From: Ridgeia piscesae
Lineage: Eukaryota; Annelida; Polychaeta; Sabellida; Siboglinidae
Assembly (NCBI GenBank): GCA_025642075.2
Contig: JAODUO010000988.1
Span: forward strand, 5,001-69,000
Reading direction: 5' to 3'
Length of the DNA: 64,000 nt
A model generated the notes under the pieces. The model was not told where the DNA came from. It did no database searches and was given only the letters and a program-made list of their open reading frames with translations. The first letter of the stretch is position 1; each line of letters begins with the position of its first letter. The position numbers and the translations under genes were made by a program. Shown in pieces: positions 13,201-25,340 of the stretch.

Positions 13201-13990
13201 AATGCTAAATAGCTCCTGCGTACACAATATTTATTAATATTTTGTTCGATGAAATCATCGGAAAATTATATTTTTTACCAGGTACGGTCATAATTCGGCC
13301 ACAAAATGGTGCGGGTCTACATTATTATACAAGGCTTCAAAGACTTGCAAATTACCCGATATAACGACACCTTTGAAATGTCACGAACCCGACTAGAAAA
13401 GAGGCACGCAAACAGGGGAAGTACCAACTGGTTACATTACCTTGGGCAGTATACAGTCCTTATAATACCAAGGTCCAACTCGCATTACTCCTAGGCGTCA
13501 GACTATAATTTTTATTGACCTTTCTATGATTAATTTAACCACACTTCAATTATTTATCCGGCTGAATGAGATGGCGTAATGAACAGTGGGCGAAGTTTTC
13601 CCAATTTCGTCGCGACACCACAACATAATTCAAACCCGAGTTATCTCTATTGAGTGCCCCGTGTTCCCGCTACTACGCCACCTCTCGTGATATTTGCTAA
13701 CTACCGCTACATCAAACTAGGGGGTGGGTGGGAGTTTATGATTGTATGCTTGCACTGACTTCTCTTCCAAATCAATCCAGTGATACTGCTTCAGATATAC
13801 AATGTTACTGCGTCATATGGATGAATGTGTATCATTTACCGCACCGTCGTTTACCGCACCGTCATTTCTCAACTATTGACACGGAGCATATCACACCTCG
13901 GCGAAGCAATAGTTTTGTTCTAGCGAAGAGTTCGACTTGAATTCAAAACGCTTTTATTTGGCCTAAGACCATATTTGCCTTTTCCACAGG
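10291..13990. other. Intergenic sequence, no gene recognised
   Basis: Mixed AT-rich and GC-richer stretches. A further AATAAA with TGTAAATA beside it lies at 11143-11152. The GC-richer part (11600-12450) gives open frames of 70-130 codons on both strands, without domains or consistent splice sites. Confidence 0.35.
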
Positions 13991-13999
13991 CGGCCTTTT

Positions 14000-14325
14000 A
14001 ACGTTTCCATCATTTCATATCAAATTTAAATAGATCTGTTATCGAAAATTTCACGGCATATTTAACCTCCACTTGACGTGCCATGGAAAATATGTGAAAA
14101 TCTAATAACTCAGTTTCCCAATTTTTTTAACCTCATACCTCTCCAATCCTGTTAGCATCAGACAGTGACCTATTGTGTTGACATCGTATATCAATACGCA
14201 GATAAACACCGACTGTCATCTGTCATCATTTGACAGCTCTGATGCCACGCTGCACAAAAACAATTCTACTCACTCCATGTTACATATGTCGTCACAGAAA
14301 TTCAGACAACCTGTATAATGCTATT
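14000..14325 (+). repeat. Dispersed repeat, copy 1
   Basis: Direct repeat of 15200-15551. Shared blocks include GACAGCTCTGATGCCACGCT, then ATTCAGACAACCTG near the right end, with a CATATTTAMCCTCCA block on the left. The two copies are diverged but collinear. It is probably an old transposable element; no coding part is visible. Confidence 0.7.
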
Positions 14326-14881
14326 TGTATACAAGTCATGCAACTGAGCGTTGACAAATTCAATCCACAAAAATCGGCCATTTAATCCTGAGCATTTCAA
14401 CAGTGGTGCGGAAAAAAGTTAACAACCGCCAGTGCAGTGTTTTGAAAATTATGCTTCTTTAAACCTCGATAGCAATGAGCAAATGTTGCTGACGGAGATG
14501 TATTTAATAACTGTACACGGCTGTTATTGTCAAGTGACAAATATTCAATCGTTCTGGTGACTGTTCGCTTCAGTTCCGTGACTTTTGTGTCCGCAGAGCA
14601 GATTTACGATTTGATCAATATAAAAAGTAAACTGTATTTAAATGCAGGATGTGTAAATTCAGCGCGCGTGAGTCACGTCACGCGTGCGTTGCCTCGCAAC
14701 GACCCCCCCCTCCGTCTTAGTTCACCTCAACCGTTTACTGGTATAAATACCACCAGGGGGATACATTATCGAATACATATTTTATGCAAAGAGCAGACGA
14801 TTCTAATGAATAATTGGGGTGTTTCACACCAACGGGAAATGTCGTCTATACAGCGGAACGTGTTTCACTCATCCCAGTAGA

Positions 14882-15090
14882 GCGCGGTGGTATAATGGTT
14901 ACAGCATCGGACTCGCAACCACGGTACATTCCAAGTTCGAATATTATCACTGTTGTTATCAACATAAGACAAATTCGTTCACTCGACGTTGTTCTAATTC
15001 ACTCAACTGTGTGCACGAGTACTGGGCCAGGGATTGTGTGTACGAATGTACTTCGCGCAGTGATTGCAGCGTGGCTGAATGCTTCAAATA
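14882..15090 (+). mobile_element. tRNA-derived SINE
   Basis: A tRNA-like head carries an A-box-like TGGTATAATGG at 14888-14898 and a B-box-like AGTTCGAAT at 14934-14942, about 36 bp apart as in tRNA genes. Acceptor and anticodon stems do not pair well, so it is not a working tRNA gene. A body follows with CACTCAACTGTGTGCACGAG then TACTGGGCC, resembling the conserved body block of many invertebrate tRNA SINEs. The 3' end is approximate. Confidence 0.65.
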
Positions 15091-15131
15091 AACGTGGAGA
15101 TGGTGTTCGATTTAAACGTTTTGCCGAAGAG

Positions 15132-15137
15132 TGTGGG

Positions 15138-15193
<56 letters not shown>

Positions 15194-15194
15194 T
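15132..15194. repeat. (GTGC)n microsatellite
   Basis: About 15 copies of GTGC, directly after the SINE and before the second dispersed-repeat copy. Confidence 0.95.
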
Positions 15195-15199
15195 CCATT

Positions 15200-15551
15200 A
15201 TAACGTTTCCTTCATTTCCTACTAATCTTGATGAGCTCTGTTATTGGCCATTTCACAGCATATTTACCCTCCATAGATAGATGTTGTGTGAAAAAATCGT
15301 GAACTTTGAATACCTCAGGCTCCCACAAACTTATTTCAAACCGTACACCCCTCTATTTCTGCTTGAAACACCCACGGATTGCCCCTGATTACATCACCAA
15401 GCAAAATGACAACTGTGTTAATACGCAGAAATGCACCGACTGACAGCTGTCGTAATTTGACAGCTCTGATGCCACGCTGCACGAAAACATAATTTCTAAT
15501 CACTCCACACTACATATGTGCTCACAGAAATTCAGACAACCTGCATAATGC
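15200..15551 (+). repeat. Dispersed repeat, copy 2
   Basis: Second copy of the 14000-14325 repeat in the same orientation, slightly longer, with the same conserved right half (GACAGCTCTGATGCCACGCT). Confidence 0.7.
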
Positions 15552-15899
15552 TGCTTTTAAAGGGCACTCTTTGGTCTCTCGGGGAATGGCGGATGAGCAC
15601 CTTATTGTGGTCTTACATCTATTGACGGGCGTGACTTTCACTTTCTCTCCGACTGTCATTTTAGGTTGGTGTCAGATGGACCACGGAACTGAGTCCGAGG
15701 CTGTATCCGACAAATGTGGCATACGTTTTCTATCCAAGAAACAATGTTTTCTGAGTTATGTCGGACAAACGTTTATCTTATGACCTCACTTGTTACGATA
15801 TGACCTCACTTGTGGGCGTGAATTCTCATTTTAGGCATCACAAATGCGGGCCCGCTGCGAACCTAATCCGAGAAGCCGTATTCCACGCTGCATCTGAAA

Positions 15900-16560
15900 G
15901 AGACTCAATCAATTCAACCGGCGGCTTTGTCCCGGCGTCGTGCCCGGCAGGTGCCGCTCGCTACCACGTGACCGCGGCACGCGCCAGCGGCACGCGCCGG
16001 GGTATTCATTTACGTCGGCGCAACAATGGCCCGGCCGAGAGAGCAGACCGCGTCGGACACGAGCCTTCTTCAGCGCGGCGGGCGGCCACGCTCCGTCGCT
16101 CCCGGTAAATCAATTACCCCGACAGGAGGCGGACGGATGGGTTCCCGCGCAAACCGCGCCAGATGGTCGCGTCTTTATCTGCCGCCCGCAAGAGAGGGTG
16201 GTACGGACGCGAAAGTGTCTAACGCAGACAATGACAGGCGCCCGGGTGACAGCAGCCGAGGCAAACGGACAGCGTAGCGTCATCGGCGTAGTCCAGGGCT
16301 GTGGAAAGCAGCGAATGCGTTCAGTGTTCTTTGTTTGTCGCACGATTTTGACGTCCGCTGTAATTATCCTTAACAAAACGTCCGCGGAGTTTTATTTGCC
16401 GTTCCACCTGTCGGGTGTATTTTCTGGGTTCACGTGTCCACGCACCAGCAATGACAGCCATGTTTACGGCGACGAGATTATTGGGTGTAATTATCCACGT
16501 GTGGCGGTTGGCCCTTTCATCTGTGTTCATGGGGTAATTAGGAAATATCGATTAAGAGTA
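15900..16560. promoter_or_regulatory. CpG-rich non-coding block, enhancer-like
   Basis: A CpG-dense stretch (15930-16270) runs into AT-richer sequence with repeated homeodomain-type sites: TGTAATTATCC twice (about 16360 and 16487) and GGTAATTAGG near 16533. Open frames here reach about 210 codons, but composition and lack of domains suggest they are by-products of GC content. A regulatory role is inferred. Confidence 0.3.
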
Positions 16561-16575
16561 CCCCTGCATGGCTAG

Positions 16576-17695
16576 CATGGCATACACGAGATTGTGAAAC
16601 CACCCTTGTTGTTGGTAATTATAATCCATTGCACCAGGGTGACAAACGACCCGCACCATGATAATGATAATAAAAAACAATGTTAATTAATGGGGATCTT
16701 TTTCCAGATAATATTTTATGAAATTAAAAATTTAGCAAGATGCACCCATCTGTGTGATTCACTTACCTATAACCAAAAGAGATTGTTCCCAAATGTCGAG
16801 GTAAAGCGGGCGTTTAATAAATAAATTTGACCTTGAGTTTAAAACATTAACAACAGTCAGGCGCATTGCCATTGGTGAGGAACACACGCTACGCCCTCAT
16901 CAAATACCACAACGCCTCTTATTGCTATTTACCAAATCATAAATCACAGTAGCTGAGATTACCGTTTCCCAATGCACGGAAATTATAGTCGCTCTTGGTC
17001 ACGCCACAGCCTAGTCAAATCACAAGCGCGAAACTGGTCAGATCATACCGATAACTTGACCCAACTTCAGGGAATGGCTATAATTACTGGCAGACGCTCT
17101 GGCTTGTAGGACTAATAAACAATACACTTCGTGTAGAATTTTTTCTCCCAACAGTTAAGCAATACTGCTGAGCTATTGCTTCTAAAATTATGTTTAAATA
17201 ACAACTATTCAAACTTGTGAATTTCCACACCTTTCAAACAGGTAACTATGCTGGATATCTATTTTTTTATAGTTATTTCTGTTGCTGAACATGACACTAT
17301 AAAGCAGTACAATGTAATTGTGCTCAGATGTCTTGGTTGGGTGCGACAAGTTTCCTGCAGCTTCATTCTTGAAATTGGATTGTGGCTGGCTGATTCATTG
17401 AGCAGAAGAATTACATCCGACAATTACCTGCCAGTTCTGCAATCTAAGTTAATGCTTTTCTCTGTATGCTTGCAGTAACTTGGGTTTATTTAGGCTTTCT
17501 TTTTCTTCTTATTTATGCTAATATTCTACTTTTTCCCTTTCTTCTCGTCTTTTCTTGTTTTTCTTATCATTCATGTTTTTCTTATCCATTTTCTCTTCTT
17601 CTTCTTCGTCTGTGTCTTTTTCTGTTGACATCAGGACCCTGCATCAGACACACATTTGACTATAAAGTATTGTCGCTCTTGATGCATTTTCTGGA
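16576..17695. other. Intergenic sequence
   Basis: No gene, RNA or element recognised. A pyrimidine-rich stretch lies at 17485-17630. Confidence 0.35.
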
Positions 17696-17697
17696 AA

Positions 17698-17799
17698 TGT
17701 ATTGTATTGTATTGTATTGTATTGTATTGTATTGTATTGTATTGTATTGTATTGTATTGTATTGTATTGTATTGTATTGTATTGTATTGTATTGTATAA
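17698..17799. repeat. (TATTG)n pentanucleotide microsatellite
   Basis: About 20 perfect copies of the pentamer. Confidence 0.98.
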
Positions 17800-18925
17800 A
17801 TAAACCAGCCGAGTTACACAGCGATACCTACCAGAAAAGGCAGTCACCTTCAATAAAACGTTAGAATTTGTTTATCGTCTATGGTTCCATCCTCACTACC
17901 CTGGATAAATATTTGCTCTGAGTTGTGCGACACTTACGGTGCGCTTCGACAATTTTGTCCATTGGAATGTGACCAAATCTCTAATTATTTGCACTGAAAT
18001 CTCACACAAGTATTGTTGGCGTAATCATGACCATTAAAAATTGACCAAACCTCAAATGCCCAACGTTTCAATCCAACCACAAACTCAACCCAAATGTTTC
18101 AAGCCTATCCGCATTGATAAAGTGTAACTAGGCACCAACTTTCTTATTAAAATATAAAGTCTACTGAAAAATTAATGACTTCGTTTCTGCGTGTCTCAGA
18201 AATAGGTCGCTGGCTCACACGCAAGACGCAACAAACGGCTAAGCAGAGTCTGTAGTAAGCGGTAAAAAAATTCAAACGCCAATCACTTTAAAAGTATGCA
18301 ACTTTGTTCTTACATTCGATGACGTAGTTGTAAATGGCCTAATTGTCTTTACAATGATGTAGAGCAGCATGTCTTTCCGTGGATGGATTTCTACATACAA
18401 CGTTTTGGGATACTTTTTAATATTGAGCCCCCGACTTCTCGAGCTCCCGGACGAATATTGAAAAGGTCAATCTAGGAACCATTCCAATAGACCCTCTAGA
18501 TCACGTGATCAACGTCAGCCACGTACATTTGGTGGGAACATAAACATACACAGAAATACTGGTTTATAATAAATACATACCTTGGAGAAAAAACATGATT
18601 ATATTCATATGGAATAACATCAAGATACTAAATACTAAAAACTATAAAGTTTCAGAACTAGTACTAATTTTCACCCATAACACTCATTATCAACCTATTT
18701 ATCCTGTCTACGTGTTTGGATAAAAAGCGCAGCGATTATTATTAACGCTGAATGGTTACATACTAAAGTTGCTTCTGTTTCAGGAAAACATATTTGAGTT
18801 TTCAGTATAAGATACATGTAATCTTTACTGTATAACATAACTGCACAATAAAAAGTAAATATAAAAACAAGTAACTTTAATATCGAAGGTTGAGACGGAG
18901 CTCCGGCGCTACTTCTCGCCTCTGG
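17800..18925. other. Left flank of the 22-bp satellite
   Basis: No gene recognised. A segment near 18273-18303 (AAACGCCAATCACTTTAAAA) resembles one at 22309-22335 just right of the satellite, so the satellite may have expanded inside a duplicated or repeated sequence. Confidence 0.35.
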
Positions 18926-18927
18926 TG

Positions 18928-21900
18928 TGCCACGTCACTCCCCCTCCAGTGCCACGTCACTCCCCCTCCAGTGCCACGTCACTCCCCCTCCAGTGCCACG
19001 TCACTCCCCCTCCAGTGCCACGTCACTCCCCCTCCAGTGCCACGTCACTCCCCCTCCAGTATCACGTCACTCCCCCTCCAGTATCACGTCACTCCCCCTC
19101 CAGTATCACGTCACTCCCCCTCCAGTATCACGTCACTCCCCTCCAGTATCACGTCACTTCCCCTCCAGTATCACGTCACTCCCCTCCAGTATCACGTCAC
19201 TCCCCCTCCAGTATCACGTCACTCCCCTCCAGTATCACGTCACTCCCCTCCAGTACCACGTCACTCCCCTCCAGTATCACGTCACTTCCCTCCAGTATCA
19301 CGTCACTCCCCTCCAGTATCACGCCCCTCCAGTATCACGTCACTTCCCCTCCAGTATCACGTCACTCCCCCTTCAGTGTCACGTCACTCCCCCTCCAGTG
19401 TCACGTCACTCCCCCCCAGTATCACGTCACTCCCCCTCCAGTATCACGTCACTTCCCCTCCAGTATCACGTCACTCTCCCTCCAGTACCACGTCACTCCC
19501 CCTCCAGTGCCACGTCACTCCCCCTCCAGTGCCACGTCACTCCCCCTCCAGTGCCACGTCACTCCCCCTCCAGTACCACGTCACTCCCCCTCCAGTATCA
19601 CGCACTCCCCTCCATATCACGTCACTCCCCTCCAGTATCACGTCACTCCCCCTCCAATACACGTCACTCCCTCCAGTATCACGTCACTCCCCTCAGATCC
19701 ACGTCACTCCCCCTCCAGTACCACGTCACTCCCCTCCAGTTTACGTCACTCCCCCTCCAGTACCACGTCACTCCCCCTCCAGTCACCACCAGTCACTCTC
19801 CCCTCCAGTGCCACGTCACTCCCCTCCAGTGCCACGTCACTCCCCTCCAGTGCCACGTCACTCCCCCCCAGTACCACGTCACTCCCCCTCCAGTATCACG
19901 TCACTCCCCCTCCAGTGTCACGTCACTCCCCCTCCACTATCACGTCACTTCCCCTCCAGTATCACGTCACTCCCCCTCCAGTATCACGTCATTCCCCTCC
20001 AGTATCACGTCACTCTCCCTCCAGTATCACGTCACTCCCCCTCCAGTACCATGTCACTTCCCTCCAGTACCACGTCACTCCCCTTCAGTACCACGTCACT
20101 TCCCTCCAGTGCCACGTCACTACCCCCAGTGCAACGTCACTTCCCCCCAGTACGTCATCCCCAATCAGTCACGTATTCCCCTCCAGTATCACGTCACTCC
20201 CCCTCCATAACGTCACTCCCCTCCAGTGCCACGTCACTCCCCTCCAGTATCACGTCCCTCCAATACTCACCCCCTCCAGTATCACGTCACTCCCCCTCCA
20301 GTATCATTCACTTCCCTCCTCCAGACGTCACTCCCTTCCAGTATCACGTCACTCCCTCCAGTGCCACGTCACTCAGTATCACTCCCCTCCAGTGCCACGT
20401 CACTCCCCTCCAGTGCCACGTCACTCCCTCCAGTATAACGTCACTCCCCCTCCAGTGCCACGTCACTCCCCTCCAGTATCAGTACTCCCCTCAGTGTCAC
20501 GTCACTCCCCTCCAGTATAACGTCACTCCCCTCCAGTATCACGTCACTTTCCCCCCCCAGTATAACGTCATCCCCTCCAGTACACATCACTCCCCTCCAG
20601 TGCCACGTCACTCCCCTCCAGTATCACGTCACTCCCCCTCCAGTATCACGTCACTCCCCTCCAGTATCACGTCACTCCCCTCCAGTACCACGTCCCCCTC
20701 CAGTATCAGGTCATTCCCCCTCCAGTACCACTTCACTCCCCCTCCAGTATCATATCACTCCCCCTCCAGGGCCACGTCACTCCCTCTCCAATATCACGTC
20801 ACTCCCCTTCCAGTATCATGTTACTCCCCCTCCAGTGCCACGTAAATCCCCCTCCAGTGCCACGTAACTCCCCCTCCAGTATAACGTCACTCCCCCTCCA
20901 GGGCCACGTCACTCCCCCTCCAGTATAGCGTCACTCCCCCTCCAGTATAACGTCACTCCCCCTCCAGTATAACGTCACTCCCCCTCCAGTATCATGTTAC
21001 TCCCTCTCTAGTGTCACGTCACTCCCCCTGCAGTATAACGTCACTCCCCTCCAATATCACGTAATTCCCCCTCCAGTATAACGTCACTCCCCCTCCAATA
21101 ACATATCACTCCCACTCCAGTGCCACGTCACTCCCCCTCCAGTATCACGTCACTCCCCCTCCAATATCACGTCACTCCCCTCCAGTATCACGTCACTCCC
21201 CTCCAGTATCATGTTACTCCCCCTCCGGTGCCACGTCACTCCCCCTCCAGTATAACGTCACTCCCCCTCCAGTATAACGTCACTCCCCCTCCAGTATCAT
21301 GTTACTCCCCCTCCAGTGCCACGTCACTCCCCTCCAGTATAACGTCACTCCCCTCCAGTATAACGTCACTCCCCCTCCAGTGCCACGTCACTCCCCCTCC
21401 AGTATAACGTCACTCCCCCTCCAGTATAACGTCACTCCCCCTCCAGTATCACGTCACTCCCCATCCAGTGCCACGTCACTCCCCCTCCAATATAATGTCA
21501 CTCCCCCTCCAGTATCACGTCACTCCCCTCCAGTATCATGTTACTCCCCCTTCAGTGTCACGTAACTCCCACTCCAGTATCACGTCACTTCCCATCCAGT
21601 GCCACGTAACTCCCCCTCCAGTATCACGTCACTTCCCATCCAGTGCCACGTCACTCCCCCGCCAGTATCACGTCACTCCCCATCCAGTGCCACGTCACTC
21701 CCCCTCCAGTACCACTTCACTCCCCCTCCAGTATCACGTCACTTCCCTCCAGTGCCACGTCACTCCCCCTCCAGTACCACGTCACTCCCCCTCCAATATC
21801 ACGTCACTTCCCTCCAGTGCCACGTCACTCCCCTCCAGTATCACGTCACTTCCCATCCAGTGCCATGTCACTCCCCTCCAGTACCACGTCACTCCCCTCC

Positions 21901-22285
21901 AGTATCACGTCACTTCCCCTCCAGTGCCACGTCACTCCCCCTCTAGTATCACGTCACTCCCCATCCAGTGCCACGTCACTCCCCCTCCAGTATCACGTCA
22001 CTCCCCCTCCAGTACCACGTCACTCCCCTCCAGTATCACGTCACTTCCCTACAGTGCCACGTCACTCCCCCTCCAGTACCACTTCACTCCCCCTCCAGTA
22101 TCACGTCACTTCCCCTCCAGTGCCACGTCACTCCCCCTCCAGTACCACGTCACTCCCCCTCCAATATCACGTCACTTCCCTCCAGTACCACGTCACTCCC
22201 CCTCCAGTGCCACATCACTCCCCCTCCAGTGCTACGTCATTATCCCTCCAGTGCCACGTCACTCCCCCTCCAGTACCACGATGTC
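18928..22285. repeat. 22-bp satellite array (about 150 copies)
   Basis: The unit consists of CACGTCACT, a run of 4-5 C, TCCAGT, and a variable dinucleotide-plus-C (GC, AT or AC). C-run length variation gives 21- and 22-bp units. Because 22 is not a multiple of 3, all three forward frames rotate through the same peptides, giving long open frames with no coding meaning. Variants cluster: ATAAC units are common after 20.88 kb, and ATCATGTTACT variants recur, suggesting higher-order blocks. Each unit contains ACGTCA, the reverse complement of a CRE half-site. Confidence 0.97.
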
Positions 22286-22627
22286 TGCTGACAATCGTCA
22301 AACGCCAATAACTTTAAAAAAGTACGCACAATTTATCAGAAGACGACGATTGGGGGAACTGTTGAATTTATTTATTTCAAAAACTGCCCAGCTCTTGACG
22401 CTCGCCAAACTACACCCACGCTCACTTTTTCTACATATTTTGGGGCTAATATTATCTTCATCCCTCACGTTAATTATTGGGATATCACCCCCTCCTCCCT
22501 GTTCCGACGCCTGTGTTATGTATATGAGACATTGCAATCGTCGGTACATTTCGTATAGCAATCTTCGATATTTAGTCTATTTAACTCTATATTACAACCT
22601 ATGCATGCTAAATATAGCATTCTTCTG

Positions 22628-22628
<1 letters not shown>
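22286..22628. other. Right flank of the satellite
   Basis: Unique-looking sequence with open frames on both strands running out of the repeats. No family recognised. Confidence 0.35.
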
Positions 22629-22713
<85 letters not shown>

Positions 22714-22822
22714 TGTATGTATGTATGTATGTATGTATGTATGTATGTATGTATGTATGTATGTATGTATGTATGTATGTATGTATGTATGTATGTATGT
22801 ATGTATGTATGTATGTATATAG
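22629..22822. repeat. Compound (TA)n(TATG)n microsatellite
   Basis: TA run to about 22686, then about 33 TATG tetramers. Confidence 0.97.
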
Positions 22823-23054
22823 CAATCGTTCTACAACAGGCATACTCTAATAGCTAAAACAATAGCTATACGTGTATCTTCTGTAGCCATTTTATCATAT
22901 AGCCATGTTCAAGTACGACAGTAGGCATACCTTCAGTACAGTCGTTATTGTACCACGTATGTGGCCACCTATCTCCCTTTGAGACCCCGGGCAAACAGCT
23001 GTTTCCTGTCCGACCTGTTGAACATGATGAGAGTATGGTAATGTCCCGTTGTTG

Positions 23055-23470
23055 CGCTTACATTTTTTCGGGCGTTATAAACTTTCCGGGTGACGTTTTT
23101 GCGCATGCGCGATAAATGTAAATTCATCATCGTGCAGCAAAACGAAAAGCATTTATGGTATAAATACCACGGGCTGTTCGTTAACTCAGCTGTGGAGATT
23201 ATTGTGAAGAGGTGCTTTAAAATATTTTGTTTCAATCACTGTCACGGATTATGGCGCTCTCAAGACATGCCTCAAAACCTGTTTGCCTCAAGTTAATTTG
23301 CGACAAATAACTGCTGAAACGTTATATATATAAGTCAATGTGATCATAGTTGACAGTATATATATCAGACTAAAGATATAAGATTAATCGGGAACAGTTA
23401 ACGTAACTAATAACGCAGAAACGTCACCCGGATAGTTTTTAACGCTCGTAAAAATGTAAACGATACACCG
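23055..23470. mobile_element. Short element with inverted ends (MITE-like)
   Basis: The left end (about 23056-23105, containing CCGGGTGACGTTT) matches the reverse complement of 23410-23465 (AAACGTCACCCGGATAG) at about 80% over 49 bp. The left 230 bp, including GGTATAAATACCACGGGCTG then TTCGTTAACTCA, recur at 43465-43640 and, inverted, at 44840-45020 in the palindrome. No transposase is seen, so this is a non-autonomous candidate. Confidence 0.55.
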
Positions 23471-25019
23471 TTTACAGACACAAGGTAAGATTACGTTTTT
23501 GTTGCGATGTTTAGGCAATATACAACAGTAGCAGAGAAGATGTCGATATGAGAACAATATAACAAATTGCATAACATTTCGTAAGAAAGTAAACAATGGG
23601 TAATTTGTAACATTAGACCTTAACAGATATAACAATGTAGGAGAAAATATTACAAGTCTGTTTTCATTATTTAGTATTAACCCTTGTTTTTGTCTCACAA
23701 TGACAACAGTACATATATTAACATATTATATGAGTACTAGCCTACTCGGAATTTTATAATGAACAACAATTGTAATATAATATTTTTCAGATCCGACCGG
23801 TAGACTTGAGTGTAGGGCGTCAGGTGTGAATAGTCTGAATTCCGTTGAAACTGGCAGCCATGTTTAAAGATGGCGACCAAAATAATAAGCTCATCTACTG
23901 AGTGCAAACATCCTGCTGTATATAATCATGTCGTCTAGACCAGGACAGAACATGGCACGGCCGCCGAGGAAGCCACCTCATCGACTGCACGTGTATTCCG
24001 TGCTAGCTGCTATTTCCACAATAAATGCTGAACTAAATTTTCCCAATTACAAGCTTCGATGCTTACGGTTTCATATGAGCTTCAATGTAGTTGGCATAGC
24101 TTATTGTATTATAGCGAAAGTGACTACTGACACCACGGTTGACCCACGGCTAACCAAAGCCAGTAAAGAGAAAGGAAATGCCCAATATCCGCAAGAAACA
24201 GACGTGTACAGTTACTCAGCGGATAACAACTTTATGAAGTCCTTGTTTAGGAGAATGTTATGTGGCGTTACGCAGGCGACCAATTCGATCGACACACGCG
24301 TAAAACTGTGAAGTTACACGACAATGCCCCAGGTAAATGACAATTGCCTGCGTTAACAATAGAATTGCTGAAATTGTGACCCTAAATCATCACCGTCCGT
24401 GACAAATTTCAACAAAAATCTAACTCTCCAAACTGCCCTGCCCGCTAGATCGCTCGCAACATTTCAGCCCCGTACATGCAAAACTGGTCGAGATAAGTGC
24501 CATTTAAAAACTGTAGCCCCCCATGGTCTATCTACCAACAGGACGATTTTCTTAAAATATCTAAATATACGAACTACACCAATAACCGCACCAGCATCGT
24601 ATGTCAACACCGAAGAGGTAAATCTGGTGAAAATAAGCGCTATTTTGTGGTGTGTCCTTTGCGTGCGAAGGTATTAATTGTAGTTGCAGTAAGAGTAGAG
24701 CCTTGCATAAAGAATACATAAATACTCCTATAATTTTATATGAGTTAAACTCAGTAGTTTAATCGATAATATCTTCATTTGGCTTTATCAAGAAAATGCT
24801 GCCACATTTATTTAAAAGGTCAATCAGAGAGAAAAGAAAGACACCAGCTGGGACCAAGTACGTAATCGTGGCGCACATTTATTTGCTGTTTGCGGTATAA
24901 AATGCTTGAATTGATTAGAAATGTGACGTTAAACTTGGTAATTCTTTCTTTGGTGGTGCTTATACTAAGCTACTTTCAAAATGTTACTGCAAAAATTTCT
25001 CAGGGAAAACCAGGTAGGT
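23471..25019. other. Intergenic sequence
   Basis: An open frame of 127 codons at 23928-24311 has no recognisable motif and no supporting splice or conservation signal. Otherwise nothing is identified. Confidence 0.35.
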
Positions 25020-25340
25020 TTGCTGTTTTCGGAAAATGAATTTCCGTGAGACGTACCTGAATTGATTCGACATGTAGAATTTATAATGTCAATAGTTTTT
25101 TGAAGACTTGGCAAATAGCTACATTCAAACTAGATAATTTTGTTTTTTCTTTCGCAAAATTTATTTGGAATGACACGAGCATGAATTAATTCGACATGGA
25201 GAGTTAAAATATTAATAGGTTTTCATGATTTCGCATAGTTACACCCAGACGCTCCGCAACTTTACAAGAATGTATCTGTGGAAATTAGATTGATTTGTTT
25301 TTGTGTGAAATGAATTTGAAATACGACGAGCGAAATATCG
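25020..25340. repeat. Diverged tandem repeat, unit about 130 bp
   Basis: Three imperfect units share 'GAATTxxxTTCGACATG', a 'TAATAGKTTTTxxTGA' block, and 'GCAAAATTTATTTGGAATGA' / 'GTGAAATGAATTTGAAATACG' joints. The divergence indicates an old duplication. Confidence 0.5.

Noticed and set aside
14882..14955. Functional tRNA gene
   Set aside because: A and B boxes are recognisable but stems do not pair, the B box is degenerate, and a SINE body follows.
15940..16575. 211-codon open frame
   Set aside because: CpG-rich composition lengthens open frames on both strands; no domain, and it does not start with a convincing context.
18890..22850. Very long open frames (up to 651 codons, Ser/Pro/His-rich) on the plus strand
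   Set aside because: They are produced by the 22-bp satellite. All three forward frames show the same rotating peptides, and there is no start context, splice signal or domain.
23928..24311. 127-codon open frame beginning MSSRPGQNMARPPRKPPHRL
   Set aside because: Plausible start, but there is no hydrophobic, repeat or motif structure I recognise and no supporting signal; left out as unsupported.
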